Source: Bifidobacterium choladohabitans (GTDB lineage Bacteria > Actinomycetota > Actinomycetes > Actinomycetales > Bifidobacteriaceae). From it: a stretch of 64,000 nt of DNA. The translations under genes were made by a program, and so were the position numbers. Position 1 is the first letter of the stretch, and the number at the start of each line of letters is the position of its first letter. The notes beneath the pieces are model-generated. The model worked only from the letters and a program-made list of their open reading frames with translations. It did no database searches and was not told the origin of the DNA. Positions 11,190 through 19,311 of this stretch are shown here, in pieces. The stretch spans positions 558,001-622,000 of the forward strand of contig NZ_JACFPL010000001.1 of assembly GCF_016102005.1 (NCBI RefSeq). Direction: 5' to 3'.

Positions 11190-11417
11190 ATGAATGTAAT
11201 TACACAGGTCTGATAGCAAGACCAGATAAGCTACTCCTCAGCCAAGGTATGTCGCGAACAGATCTAGCACACGAGATGGGATGCACACCTTCGCTTATCA
11301 CACAGAAAATGAAGGGGACGAATTCGTTTCACCCTAGTCGATGTTCTAGAACTTTCTGATCTATTTCATGTCAGCGTCGACGCATTGCTCGGTCGTGAAT
11401 CAATGGAGGCCAAATAA
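11190..11417 (+). pseudogene. Cro-like XRE regulator, two frameshifts
   Basis: The pieces read MNVITQV, then (new frame) IARPDKLLLSQGMSRTDLAHEMGC and the adjoining recognition helix SLITQKMKGTNSF, then (third frame) VDVLELSDLFHVSVDALLG. Together they make a complete small helix-turn-helix protein of about 75 residues. The shifts lie near 11211 and 11330. The last stop codon overlaps the next ATG (TAATG at 11415-11419), a mark of translational coupling in the ancestral operon. It is divergent from the repressor pseudogene, the layout of a CI/Cro switch. Confidence 0.65.
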
Positions 11418-11602
11418 TGGCAAAAGTGACAGTCGAGTGCTCACCTTTCGGGCACAAGTTATTCTCTTACGCCGCCGGCAAGGTCCGGGTATTTGTTGGT
11501 AACAACAAATCATCCAAGGAACTGAAAACAGCCAAGAAGGACATTGTTGCCCAACTTGACTGTGAAGTTCAGATTAGATCGGAAGTCGAAGATGAGGATT
11601 GA
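11417..11602 (+). CDS. Small hypothetical phage protein
   Basis: A 61-residue charged protein (MAKVTVECSPFGHKLFSYAA...) of unknown function. GGAGG stands 9 nt before the ATG, and the start overlaps the stop of the Cro-like pseudogene by one base. It is likely the second gene of the former rightward early operon. No motif is recognised. Confidence 0.55.
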   Translation: MAKVTVECSPFGHKLFSYAAGKVRVFVGNNKSSKELKTAKKDIVAQLDCEVQIRSEVEDED

Positions 11603-11612
11603 TTACTCATCT

Positions 11613-11882
11613 TCACGATTTCTCGATTTTCCACCACAACAACTGGTTCAAATTTACGAAGACAATATCTTTATCTTCGTCCTTATAAACGACCGGGAGG
11701 CGGATGATGCCATTCGTATAGCTACTATTTCTTACGACAGGAGCGGTACCTGCTCGATAAACTCTTTTTTGTGTGGCACTCCTAATTGCGTCACCAAGTA
11801 TGCGGTTTATTTCTTCCTCCGTGCAAGTGAGTTCATAACTAACATTTTCGATTTCAGTAGTGCCCCCTACAAATTTCAACAT
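11613..11882 (-). CDS. Hypothetical protein on the opposite strand of the early region
   Basis: An 89-residue protein starting MLKFVGGTTEIENVSYELTC and ending in NQLLWWKIEKS. A strong Shine-Dalgarno (GGAGGAAGG) precedes the ATG at 11882, and the composition is protein-like. The frame on the plus strand here (145 codons) has no ribosome binding site and an odd composition, so I prefer this one. Its function is unknown. Its orientation against the early operon suggests a cargo gene. Confidence 0.5.
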   Translation of the reverse strand: MLKFVGGTTEIENVSYELTCTEEEINRILGDAIRSATQKRVYRAGTAPVVRNSSYTNGIIRLPVVYKDEDKDIVFVNLNQLLWWKIEKS

Positions 11883-12179
11883 GTGCACCCTTCCTTCCTC
11901 CGTCGTCTACGACGGATATTTGTTTATGCATCTCATAGTGTACGGCGAAGGAAGGTCTCAATTTCAGGAGGCCGGGCATGAAGACTAGTTATAAACTCAT
12001 TAGTTGCTCCTATATCAAAATAGAGAACAAGACAGGTACGAATTGCCGTCTCCTGACAATCATGGAGAAACTTCTGCGATCGCTGTGTACTCCCATCGTC
12101 ATTGCTTTGAAGCCTGAGAGAGAAAGGCGATAAGCCAGGCCTACGAAGACGAATGTAACGATGTACCGGGATTACCCTG

Positions 12180-12376
12180 ATGTGTTCTGTGGAGATTTTT
12201 ATCGGCGATATTCGCCAGGTGATGGTCCTGACGATGGACCAGTTGAAAGCGTTCAATGCTCAGTCCAGCGACGCTATTGCAAAGAATAACAGGCTGGTCC
12301 ATGGCGGCTGGCCGAGGCACTGGGTGCCTCAGTAGCCGAGTTCGGCTGTGAGCGATGCACAACCGAACGCCATTGA
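12180..12376 (+). pseudogene. Broken phage gene of unknown function
   Basis: The frame reads IFIGDIRQVMVLTMDQLKAF and then, after a shift of frame near 12305, LAEALGASVAEFGCE to a stop at 12374-12376. The two pieces look like one protein with a helix-rich end, but I do not recognise it. The 5' boundary is a guess. Confidence 0.25.
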
Positions 12377-12729
12377 TGGGCCGCGTGGCGGAGCCCTAGG
12401 CGCTTAGCCGGGATTGAGCATCCGGTACGCCAGGCGTGTGGCAGTCACGCTATTTTCGAGACGAAGTTCTACTCCAGACCGGTGGGTAACGCAGATTAAG
12501 GCGGAATCTGGCAGCTCTACCATGCATGTGGTCTGCTCATCGGGACCATTCCCGGCGTCTTCGGACGCTCTTGCAATCGACGGCCGACTCCATACCGAAA
12601 GCCATTGCCAAGCCCTACACAGTCAGACCCAGCCGAAACTATCGCTACTGAGCCTGACTAGGTCTTGACTTCTCTAACCTCACCGCCCAAGAGTCCTCAC
12701 AAACACAACCTAGGGAAGGAGCCGAACCA

Positions 12730-12965
12730 TTGGAATCTGAAAACTCACCTTCGAAGAAACGCTCAGGCAGCAGACCAGGAGCCTGTTGCCCTATCTGGAC
12801 TCACTCAAGCAGCAGGGCGTCAAGTATCTCACCAGACAGGCCATCATCCGTCGATCTGGTATGTCCGACAACGAGCTCCAGAAGCTGATACAGGACAATC
12901 ACATGTCCCGGCACACTTTGAAAGTCCGCGGCCAGAAAGCCTATGACGTCGAGACCACACTATGA
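12730..12965 (+). pseudogene. Broken phage early protein
   Basis: A TTG start with the ribosome binding site AAGGAG opens a frame (LESENSPSKKRSGS) that soon goes out of register. The frame open from 12741 to 12965 reads a plausible helical protein including YLDSLKQQGVKYLTRQAI and IRRSGMSDNELQKLIQDN. One indel between them would make one gene. The second half resembles a winged or plain helix-turn-helix domain, but no family can be named. Confidence 0.35.
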
Positions 12966-13012
12966 ATGCTGGCCCGCTGGTGCCGCTCCTACGAGTACCT
13001 AGTGGTGGGCTG

Positions 13013-13189
13013 ATGGCAACGAAAGTAACTATCGGCGAAGCATTGAGCCCATATTCACAACCGGTTAATAAAGTCCACTCACTAATGGTACTGGCTGACA
13101 GAATTGACAAGGCAGCGAGCCGCTGCGATTCCACTGAATTAACGGCCGGGGAATGCTGTCGCCCTTTGGGGCTGAATACTGTTCATTGA
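13013..13189 (+). CDS. Short hypothetical ORF in prophage
   Basis: A 58-residue frame starting MATKVTIGEALSPYSQPVNK. It has a weak ribosome binding site and no recognisable motif. It lies between two broken genes and may itself be a fragment. Confidence 0.3.
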   Translation: MATKVTIGEALSPYSQPVNKVHSLMVLADRIDKAASRCDSTELTAGECCRPLGLNTVH

Positions 13190-13217
13190 ATTCCGGGGAT
13201 TGCAGGCTGAAGATCTT

Positions 13218-13355
13218 ATGATCTACAGACGTGGCGAAAATTGGTGCCTAGACGGTCGGCAGTTCCGCCGGTGGATCAATGACCGAGTTGCCGAGATTCA
13301 AGTCAAAACAATCAATCAGCCGTCATCGACTTTTAGCCAGCAGCTGATGCTCTAG
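13218..13355 (+). CDS. Short hypothetical ORF in prophage
   Basis: A 45-residue frame (MIYRRGENWCLDGRQFRRWI...) ending 10 nt before the excisionase-like gene. The composition is plausible for a DNA-binding fragment, but the start has no clear Shine-Dalgarno. Confidence 0.3.
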   Translation: MIYRRGENWCLDGRQFRRWINDRVAEIQVKTINQPSSTFSQQLML

Positions 13356-13365
13356 GAAGGCAATC

Positions 13366-13557
13366 ATGAACCCTAGAGCTAAGCCCAGCACCAAGCAGGC
13401 GGCGATCTATCTCGGTGTATCGGTATCGACTATGAAGCGAACACGGGCTAGCCGAACCGAGCCTGCATGCATCCGACTTGAACCGTCCCGTATGATCCGT
13501 TATGAGTTATGGACGCTGGACCAGAGGGTTGCCGACCGGCGCAAGAGGGTCAACTGA
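13366..13557 (+). CDS. Excisionase-like helix-turn-helix protein
   Basis: A 63-residue protein of the MerR-like HTH_17 type found in phage excisionases and small regulators. It has the pattern STKQAAIYLGVSVSTMKR for the DNA-binding helices, then the IRLEPSRMIRYELWTLDQRV segment that corresponds to the wing and final helix. AGGAAGG stands 5 nt before the ATG. It is one of the few intact early genes and could assist excision by the integrase at the far end of the element; that role is inferred from fold alone. Confidence 0.6.
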   Translation: MNPRAKPSTKQAAIYLGVSVSTMKRTRASRTEPACIRLEPSRMIRYELWTLDQRVADRRKRVN

Positions 13558-14545
13558 TGGGCCGCCGGTAGACTATCACCCTACTCATAGAGGCTGAGGT
13601 GATAAGGATTTACGGCAACGAATGCTGAATCGACCTGCCGGACTTCGCCACCCACTGCGAGGATGACGGCCACATCCGGCCCTGCCACCTTGAGGCAAGG
13701 ACACCGTAGCCAACATCCGCGGGATTGATGGCATTACCGCCAACCAACTGCTCACCGTGCCGGACTCCCGACAAGATGCGCCACTTCTGCATCTGCTGTC
13801 ATGCTCCCTGTGCTGGATGACCGAGGACCGAACACCGACCTGCACGCCGGCTGGAAGCTACGACGGATCGGGTGAGTGACCCTGCCATCCGGTTCGCACA
13901 AATGACAGTTGGCGACTACATGGCCGCCGGCTAGGCCTTCGTATTCTGCTTACAGAACGGGATAGCACTCCACGCCACCGATGAAGAGCTGGACGAGTCC
14001 GCCACCATCTGGACGCCTCAAACTTGCTGACCCTGCCTGCGCCCTTGTGAACCATCTGGATCTAGCTGAACCCGGTATCCTTGCTAAGTCGTTTCAGAAC
14101 GGCTATCACTGGTGCCATGAGCGGAACGGGTCTATGGCAACGCGTGAAGATTGTAGGCAGGGTGATGACTCCGGGCGAGGAAGCCCAGACGACATGCCCG
14201 ATGGGCTGCCGACTCCGTTCGGCAACATTATCAACACTTGGGACGCCCCGAAGTCTTTCAAGCAGAGCGGCAGAGGCTGCGCCCAGCCCTTCGGCAAGAT
14301 CAGGTTTGGCACCCAGACCACTGGCATCAAGACTTGCGAGGTTACGCATCTTTCTCCCGCCAGGCCGTTGAAGAGTCCACTAGCCCATGCTCGATACCGC
14401 TCTAAAACACTGAACAAAGCATATACGATCGCCACTCGCAGAACCTGGAACCCATCAACTTGCATAGGAGAGCCCTACCCATCGCCTGAAGTGAGTTCTC
14501 ACAAATCACCTACTTCCAACAATAACAACGATAAAAGGAGACACC
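13558..14545. other. Degenerate prophage DNA
   Basis: No intact gene with a ribosome binding site is seen. A stretch near 13600-13740 reads, with stops and shifts, like a decayed HNH endonuclease (YGNEC, stop, IDLPDFATHC, then DTVANIR). Long frames at 13981-14613 and 14081-14371 are biased in composition and lack Shine-Dalgarno sequences. This probably represents deleted early and structural genes. Confidence 0.4.
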
Positions 14546-15712
14546 ATGTTGAAGACCCCGCAACACCACATCACGTACCCTGCCAGAACGAACATCGCAA
14601 AAAATACGAGTAACCAGTTCCGGACAATGGCAGAGAGCATCGATGATAATATCGATAATCTTCATTCCCAGGTAACTGATATTGACACGACAACTGCTAC
14701 GGATACTAAGAAATGGCAAGATGAGACAGCATCCTTCACAGCCACATCTGGCAATCTACAAGATATTGGCCTAGCGACATTGATCAGAGATGTGGGATCA
14801 GAAACGAGAGGAGCCCTTTACGGTAGGAGCTGTCTTTTCATTGGTGATTCATATACCGAAGGTTTACGAGCTTCAAGCAGCTCGCGAAGATGGAGTACGC
14901 TTCTTGCAAAAGCCATGGGCTGGAACGAATATAATTTCGCATCCGGAGGGAGCGGGTTTAGCCTTCCAGGATTGGAAGGACGCACCTTTTTAGACCAAGC
15001 TAAATACGCTAGAGAGCAGAAGCTCGAACCAGATGTAATAATCGTAGCTGGCGGCCGTAATGACGGAAAGGCCGATGTTATAGGAAGAGCACAAGAACTT
15101 TTCGATTATTTGCATAACTCTTGGCCTTCGGCCAAGGTTGTCACAATCCCAATTATGTGGGATTGCACAGCAGTCACAACAGATGCTCTTGCACGCGCAG
15201 ATGAGATACGATCAGCTGCATATAACACTGGTGTCTATGTTGTTTGGGATGCATGGACATGGCTTTACGGGCATCCAGAATGGGCTTATGACCTTGGCGG
15301 CGGAGTACTTGATATGCATCCGAATGATAATGGGTATTTAACAATATCCAGATACGCCCAACAAGCATTGCTAGGGGGACAAACTACTATCACGTTGGCG
15401 AAACAACTGCTGCCAGCCAGGAATTTTAGCCAGCCCACCACAGCTTCAGTCCTGATCAATCACGGAATGGTGCATATCGAAGGGCAATTTAACTCTCCAA
15501 GTCCAGTCTATACTGGCTGGGACTTCACTACCATTCCGGCCCCAGCGAGACCAGCATCCGATCGATATGTTCTCGGATACACTGCCTACGGCGCGACACC
15601 CCTGCTCATCAAAGTGTCAGCTTCAGACGGGGTTTGCCTAATTAACAATATATATGGGTCAGCCGGCAAAGGCGTAGGGATGCCGGATATCTGCTGGCCT
15701 GTAGCGCAATGA
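14546..15712 (+). CDS. SGNH/GDSL-type hydrolase, phage tail associated
   Basis: A 388-residue protein. Residues 1-70 form a polar helical segment like phage baseplate or tail attachment regions. Residues 95-280 carry an SGNH hydrolase: block I CLFIGDSYTEGL with the catalytic Ser, block III VAGGRNDGKAD, and block V LDMHPNDNGYL with the catalytic Asp and His. The last 110 residues may be a beta-rich C-terminal domain. Such enzymes in phage tails remove acyl groups from cell-surface glycans. AAAAGGAGACACC precedes the ATG. It lies upstream of the lysis cassette, where the tail-fibre gene would be. Unlike its neighbours it is intact. Confidence 0.75.
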   Translation: MLKTPQHHITYPARTNIAKNTSNQFRTMAESIDDNIDNLHSQVTDIDTTTATDTKKWQDETASFTATSGNLQDIGLATLIRDVGSETRGALYGRSCLFIGDSYTEGLRASSSSRRWSTLLAKAMGWNEYNFASGGSGFSLPGLEGRTFLDQAKYAREQKLEPDVIIVAGGRNDGKADVIGRAQELFDYLHNSWPSAKVVTIPIMWDCTAVTTDALARADEIRSAAYNTGVYVVWDAWTWLYGHPEWAYDLGGGVLDMHPNDNGYLTISRYAQQALLGGQTTITLAKQLLPARNFSQPTTASVLINHGMVHIEGQFNSPSPVYTGWDFTTIPAPARPASDRYVLGYTAYGATPLLIKVSASDGVCLINNIYGSAGKGVGMPDICWPVAQ

Positions 15713-15934
15713 GTGGGACAGTGGGCGGCAATCCTTGGATCGGCCGGTGTGGCGTTGGGAGGAATCATAAAGCGGTGGCGTCAGCAGTCCGCGACAAGCT
15801 GAAAGCCTATCGTTTAGCACAACGAACGCAGAATCCTAACGCCTTGTTTTGACGATGGAACTGAAATCTTGTAAAGCATAGCTATCGACGAGCTCCTCCA
15901 CCTCCCCCAGGGCCTCCTGATGGACTGCTCAATC

Positions 15935-16466
15935 ATGACTGAAAAATCAGAATATGCGATATTAACAAATTAACCGACCGGATACGCTCTTGGTGTGAAT
16001 CCGTGAGTCTCGGATATAGCCGGATAGACCGATGGAATATACGCCCCGGAGGCAACTGCGATTGTTCCAGTCTCGTAGTCCATTGCCTGCAAAAAGCGGG
16101 TTTTGACACGGGAACGCCGCTGCCACCATGAATTTAAATTTTGAACTTACGGTAAGAGGCTGGTTGCGTCTGCACCCTGATGGCAATCCAAAACCAGGTG
16201 ACTTATTGCTCAACGACAAGCGACATGTGGCGATATATCTAGGCCACGGTTTGTTGGCTCAAGCACCTATCTCTGAGAATGGCGGAATTAAAGGTCTTTC
16301 AGGCGATCAGACTGGCAGCGAAACAAACGTGAAGCCCTATTATAACTATCCCTGGAATGCATATCTCCGATACGGAGGAGAAACAATGAAGTATGACAGC
16401 TTCGACTCGGCTTGGACTCGCAACAGAGCCCAAAAGGGCGCAGAAAAGGCAATCGATAAAAAATGA
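15935..16466 (+). pseudogene. Phage endolysin (NlpC/P60-like), frameshifted
   Basis: The pieces read MTEKSEY, then (new frame) NKLTDRIRSWCESVSLGYSR with the catalytic motif GGNCDCSSLVVHCLQKAGFD, a stop after PLPP, and then (third frame, 16128-16466) VRGWLRLHPDGNPKPGDLLL with the His motif KRHVAIYLGHGLLAQA. Together they make an NlpC/P60 peptidoglycan hydrolase with its Cys and His in place, broken by two frameshifts near 15957 and 16128. The part after NAYLRYGG may be a short separate gene (MKYDSFDSAW...) with its own GGAGG. It precedes the 96-residue gene and the holin, the usual lysis order. Confidence 0.7.
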
Positions 16467-16753
16467 CGAACGAGTGGCACACAAACTGGATACGGGGTTG
16501 CGTCCAGAAAGGGGCGCAAAAGGGACTTATACTGCAAACCGTTCTTGACGGTCGTAACGTATTGGACGGTGTCATCCAGGCCCGCAATGAAATCGCCGAG
16601 TTTAAGACCCTCATTACAGCGCAAGGAGCGACTATGGATACCCTGACCAGAGCAGTCGGGGCGAATCCAGCCGACATCGCTGCCACAGTCCAGCAGGCGG
16701 TCAAGAACAAGCTCGACCAACTGCATATCACTGTCGAGGAGGTCAAGCCATGA
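16463..16753 (+). CDS. Phage lysis-cassette protein of unknown function
   Basis: A 96-residue helical protein (MTNEWHTNWIRGCVQKGAQK...) with an amphipathic C-terminal helix. It overlaps the preceding frame by 4 nt (ATGA) and the holin start by 4 nt (ATGA), so the three are translationally coupled. No domain is recognised; the position suggests a role with the holin or endolysin. Confidence 0.6.
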   Translation: MTNEWHTNWIRGCVQKGAQKGLILQTVLDGRNVLDGVIQARNEIAEFKTLITAQGATMDTLTRAVGANPADIAATVQQAVKNKLDQLHITVEEVKP

Positions 16754-16977
16754 GCGACCCGAAGCATTCTGCAGGACCCGCCGAGGAATATAAGCCGCTG
16801 TTCAGCGAACGGACCAGGACCGCCATCTATATCGTGGCCATGGCCCTGGTCATCATCGGCAGCGGGGTACACAGCTTCGCCAACCCTGCCCTGGGCGACT
16901 GGCTGACCACGGTGGGCGGCTATCTCGCCGCCGGTTTCGGAGTCGTCTATAACCCCATTCGCATGGCCGGCAAATAG
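16750..16977 (+). CDS. Phage holin
   Basis: A 75-residue membrane protein with a polar, charged N-terminus and two hydrophobic segments, AIYIVAMALVIIGSGVHSFA and LTTVGGYLAAGFGVVYN. Size, membrane pattern and position right after the endolysin fit a holin that would open the membrane for the endolysin. It ends 1 nt before the integrase stop on the other strand. Confidence 0.7.
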   Translation: MSDPKHSAGPAEEYKPLFSERTRTAIYIVAMALVIIGSGVHSFANPALGDWLTTVGGYLAAGFGVVYNPIRMAGK

Positions 16978-16978
16978 G

Positions 16979-17806
16979 TCAGCTGACCAGCCTGGCACTC
17001 GCCAGAGCGGCCCTGAGACGTGAATCGGGCATGGCTACGTACCTCTGCGTTGTCTCGACCGACTCGTGCCCCAGCAGCCTGCTGACCAGATACAGGTCGT
17101 GGGTCTCCTGGTAAATCATTGTGGCGTACCGGTGGCGGAGGCTGTAGGCGGTCCATTCGCCGCCCAGCAGGCGGGCGATGTGCTTGCCTACATAGCTGGC
17201 TTCTACGTGCCCTGACCAGCGGCCGGGCAGCAGCCAGCCATGCCGGTCGATGATCTTCTGGGCCAGGTCGTCAGGCAGGGGGACCAGGCGTTGCTTGCCG
17301 CCCTTGCCATGGACTATGAGGGTCCGGCCCAGCAGGTCGTCCATGACGTCGTCGCTGCGCACCTGGGCTATCTCGGCCCGTCGCAACCCGCATTCGGCGG
17401 CCAGCCTGATCATGAGCATCTCGGTTTCGTTGGCTTTGCTCAGCGCGACCAGGATGACCCGGTCGGGGCATGGTCTCGGATGGGCGTGGGGCCGCCGGAT
17501 ACTGGGCAGATCCTTGGATATGTCCTGCTCGGCCCGGCCTGGCCTATAAAGCCATCCGAAGAAGGATGAGGCGGCGTTCCTGTACCCTTTACGGGTCTCC
17601 GGCTTCCAGTTTCCCGCCGCGAACCAGTGCACCAGCTCTTCTGCGGTGACATTTTGCGGCGACCCTCTCAAGTCGTTACTGAGCTTCGTGAGCTGCCGGC
17701 GCCTGGTGTCGACACTCAGGGCAGAGAGACTGCCGGCCTGGAGGGTTTCAATCCATTTATCTATGCATTCGCGCCATTGGGGCGCAGGGGCTTTCTTCCT
17801 TGACAT
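16979..17806 (-). CDS. int: Tyrosine-type site-specific integrase
   Basis: The integrase that inserted the prophage into tRNA-fMet. The 275-residue protein has an N-terminal SAM-like core-binding domain (about 10-90) and a C-terminal catalytic domain: Arg in CGLRRAEIAQVR (141-150), Lys in VHGKGGKQRLVPL, Arg224 and His225 in YSLRHRYAT, His247 in LLGHESVETTQRY and the Tyr256 nucleophile. The first His of the usual HxxR box is Tyr221. It lacks a long arm-binding domain. The ATG at 17806 has no strong Shine-Dalgarno. In the reconstructed circle its start lies 12 nt after the stop of the extended repressor frame, so the two were probably one transcript. Integration cuts int off from that promoter. 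Confidence 0.93.
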   Translation of the reverse strand: MSRKKAPAPQWRECIDKWIETLQAGSLSALSVDTRRRQLTKLSNDLRGSPQNVTAEELVHWFAAGNWKPETRKGYRNAASSFFGWLYRPGRAEQDISKDLPSIRRPHAHPRPCPDRVILVALSKANETEMLMIRLAAECGLRRAEIAQVRSDDVMDDLLGRTLIVHGKGGKQRLVPLPDDLAQKIIDRHGWLLPGRWSGHVEASYVGKHIARLLGGEWTAYSLRHRYATMIYQETHDLYLVSRLLGHESVETTQRYVAMPDSRLRAALASARLVS

Positions 17807-17862
17807 GAAGCCATGTCATCACGCCGTTAGAATGAACTCGTAGGGTTCGCCGCCGGGGCGGT

Positions 17863-17905
17863 GAACCTGTGACCTCTGGGTCAGTAACCCAGAGGTCACA
17901 GGTTC
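17863..17905. repeat. Perfect 19-bp inverted repeat overlapping attR
   Basis: GAACCTGTGACCTCTGGGT (17863-17881) and its exact reverse complement (17887-17905) flank the 5-nt spacer CAGTA. The right arm is the tRNA-derived core, the left arm belongs to the phage. The tRNA itself has only the 5-bp anticodon stem here, so the symmetry was built by the phage arm. No T-run follows, so it is not a standard terminator. Confidence 0.9.
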
Positions 17906-17925
17906 AAATCCTGACCCCGCTACCA
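17885..17925 (+). repeat. attR (direct repeat, right copy)
   Basis: This copy of the 3' half of tRNA-fMet (TAACCCAGAGG to TACCA) matches attL at 40 of 41 positions. No 5' half of a tRNA is present, so this is not a second tRNA gene. Confidence 0.9.
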
Positions 17926-18588
17926 GTAAGTTATTTAGCCCAAAACTAATTCTTGTATTACTCTAGTTTTAAGAGTTTATTTCAATATTTGAAATGGATT
18001 ATATAGCGTCATCTTCTGAGTTTCCGTATGTAGCTCCCCCTTATATCCAGCTCCCATTAAATGAAACAAATAATGACCAATAATTGTGGACAGTTCAGCC
18101 TGATTCGTTCCCTCCCATCCCCGCTCTACCCGCTATACAAACCTCAGTACTCGCAATAGCACTCATAGCTGGCGTTTATATTTTGTTTTTTGTGTCGCAG
18201 TTTCATTGTTTAGCCGCAATGTAAACTGTAAATCAATCGCCAAAATCTCCCCTTAGGAGGAAATTACATCCTTTTCGGTGAGATATGGAGTATAGCTTTA
18301 CTGCATAACTTCATATCCATTCGATAACTTTGAAAGTACAAAGATGTCTTCTCAGTCTCTTCGTCGAATCAGATTTAGCTTGCAGTCTTAGAGAATTACT
18401 CTCTCATTTTAAAGAAACTTTGCGGCCGTGTAGTTTAGACTTAGTAAGATAGATTCAACTTCGCATATATCAACAAAATCAGAAATTAAGGTTGAAATTT
18501 ACCCTTCCTTCTGAATATATGGAGATTGAAAAGGAGTTTATTGCAACAAAGAAAACTAGTTAAAGTTTTCTTGACTTAGTGAAAGCGT
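17926..18588. other. AT-rich intergenic DNA, no gene seen
   Basis: The base composition drops sharply right after attR. I see no frame longer than about 60 codons with a ribosome binding site. It may be the remains of an older insertion at the same tRNA. Confidence 0.5.
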
Positions 18589-19311
18589 TCAAGGAACGGG
18601 AGTGCGTGGTTCGTTATTGTTTTCAGAAAGCATGCCTGTGCCCACCACTACATACTTATAGTGGTTTGCACCAAGCCAGTTTGTAGCATTATCAAACGCT
18701 GACATTTTGTCTTTAGTGATGTCATGAATATATCTACGCCGATCACCAGTTACTGCCTCATCAAAAAGTTGACCTCCGGCGTATTCTTCTTTTTTCTTCT
18801 GTCTTCTGGTTGGCTTTGAATACAGCTGGAGCAAATATGTTGTGGGTATGAGCTCGCTAAGTTTGAATCGTTCGAATCTGATTGTCTTCGAGTCGCTGTG
18901 AGTAACGTATTCGAGCACTACTGTGGCGTCTTCTCCTATGTTCTTACATGGTATATTCATCGATTGCCCCGGCATGAGAATATTACTGATCGTCTCTTTC
19001 CTGAGAGACATCATTTTGAACGACACCTCGCAGCTCTTCATCCATATCATTTGGATGCACACGCCAGTCGCTCCGATATTTTGGATACGAAGATACGATC
19101 CCTGTTTAAGCAACTCGGTCCCTCGTTTGGCAGTCCAAGTCCCAATATTTGCGATGTCGGGGAAAGCATCAACGATACGTGACTTGTCTTTAGCCCATTT
19201 CCATGCGGTTATAGCAAATGTTACGCACGTTGTAACAGACGCAATGAGACTGACTATCGATATACCGAAACTAGCCCATTCAACCCAAGTCGTAATTTCT
19301 CTCCCTCTCAT
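18589..19311 (-). CDS. Hypothetical protein with one N-terminal membrane helix
   Basis: A 240-residue protein. Residues 10-40 are one or two hydrophobic helices (ASFGISIVSLIASVTTCVTF); the rest is a soluble, basic domain with several beta-strand-like stretches (GATGVCIQMIWM, TIRFERFKLSEL). Codon use is AT-rich, unlike the core genes, which suggests transfer. No family is recognised. Only a weak ribosome binding site precedes ATG 19311. It stands alone in the gene-poor region next to the prophage. Confidence 0.55.
   Translation of the reverse strand: MRGREITTWVEWASFGISIVSLIASVTTCVTFAITAWKWAKDKSRIVDAFPDIANIGTWTAKRGTELLKQGSYLRIQNIGATGVCIQMIWMKSCEVSFKMMSLRKETISNILMPGQSMNIPCKNIGEDATVVLEYVTHSDSKTIRFERFKLSELIPTTYLLQLYSKPTRRQKKKEEYAGGQLFDEAVTGDRRRYIHDITKDKMSAFDNATNWLGANHYKYVVVGTGMLSENNNEPRTPVP

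Larger units (their letters stand above)
10815..17925. mobile_element. Decayed prophage integrated in tRNA-fMet
   Basis: About 7 kb bounded by a 41-bp direct repeat of the 3' half of tRNA-fMet, with one mismatch. From left to right it holds a frameshifted repressor (minus), a frameshifted Cro-like gene, several broken early genes, an excisionase-like HTH gene, an SGNH hydrolase, a frameshifted endolysin, a holin and a tyrosine integrase (minus) next to attR. No capsid, portal, terminase or tail-assembly genes are visible, so most of the structural block has been lost. It cannot be an active phage by itself. Confidence 0.88.

Noticed and set aside
11544-11981. 145-codon plus-strand frame in the prophage early region
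   Set aside because: It starts inside the preceding gene without a ribosome binding site. The opposite strand has a better supported 89-residue gene.
13981-14613. 210-codon frame in the prophage
   Set aside because: It has no Shine-Dalgarno and a biased composition, overlaps the start of the SGNH hydrolase, and the region shows remnants in several frames.
17863-17925. Second tRNA-fMet gene
   Set aside because: Only the 3' half matches. The 5' half is replaced by phage sequence and there is no acceptor 5' strand.
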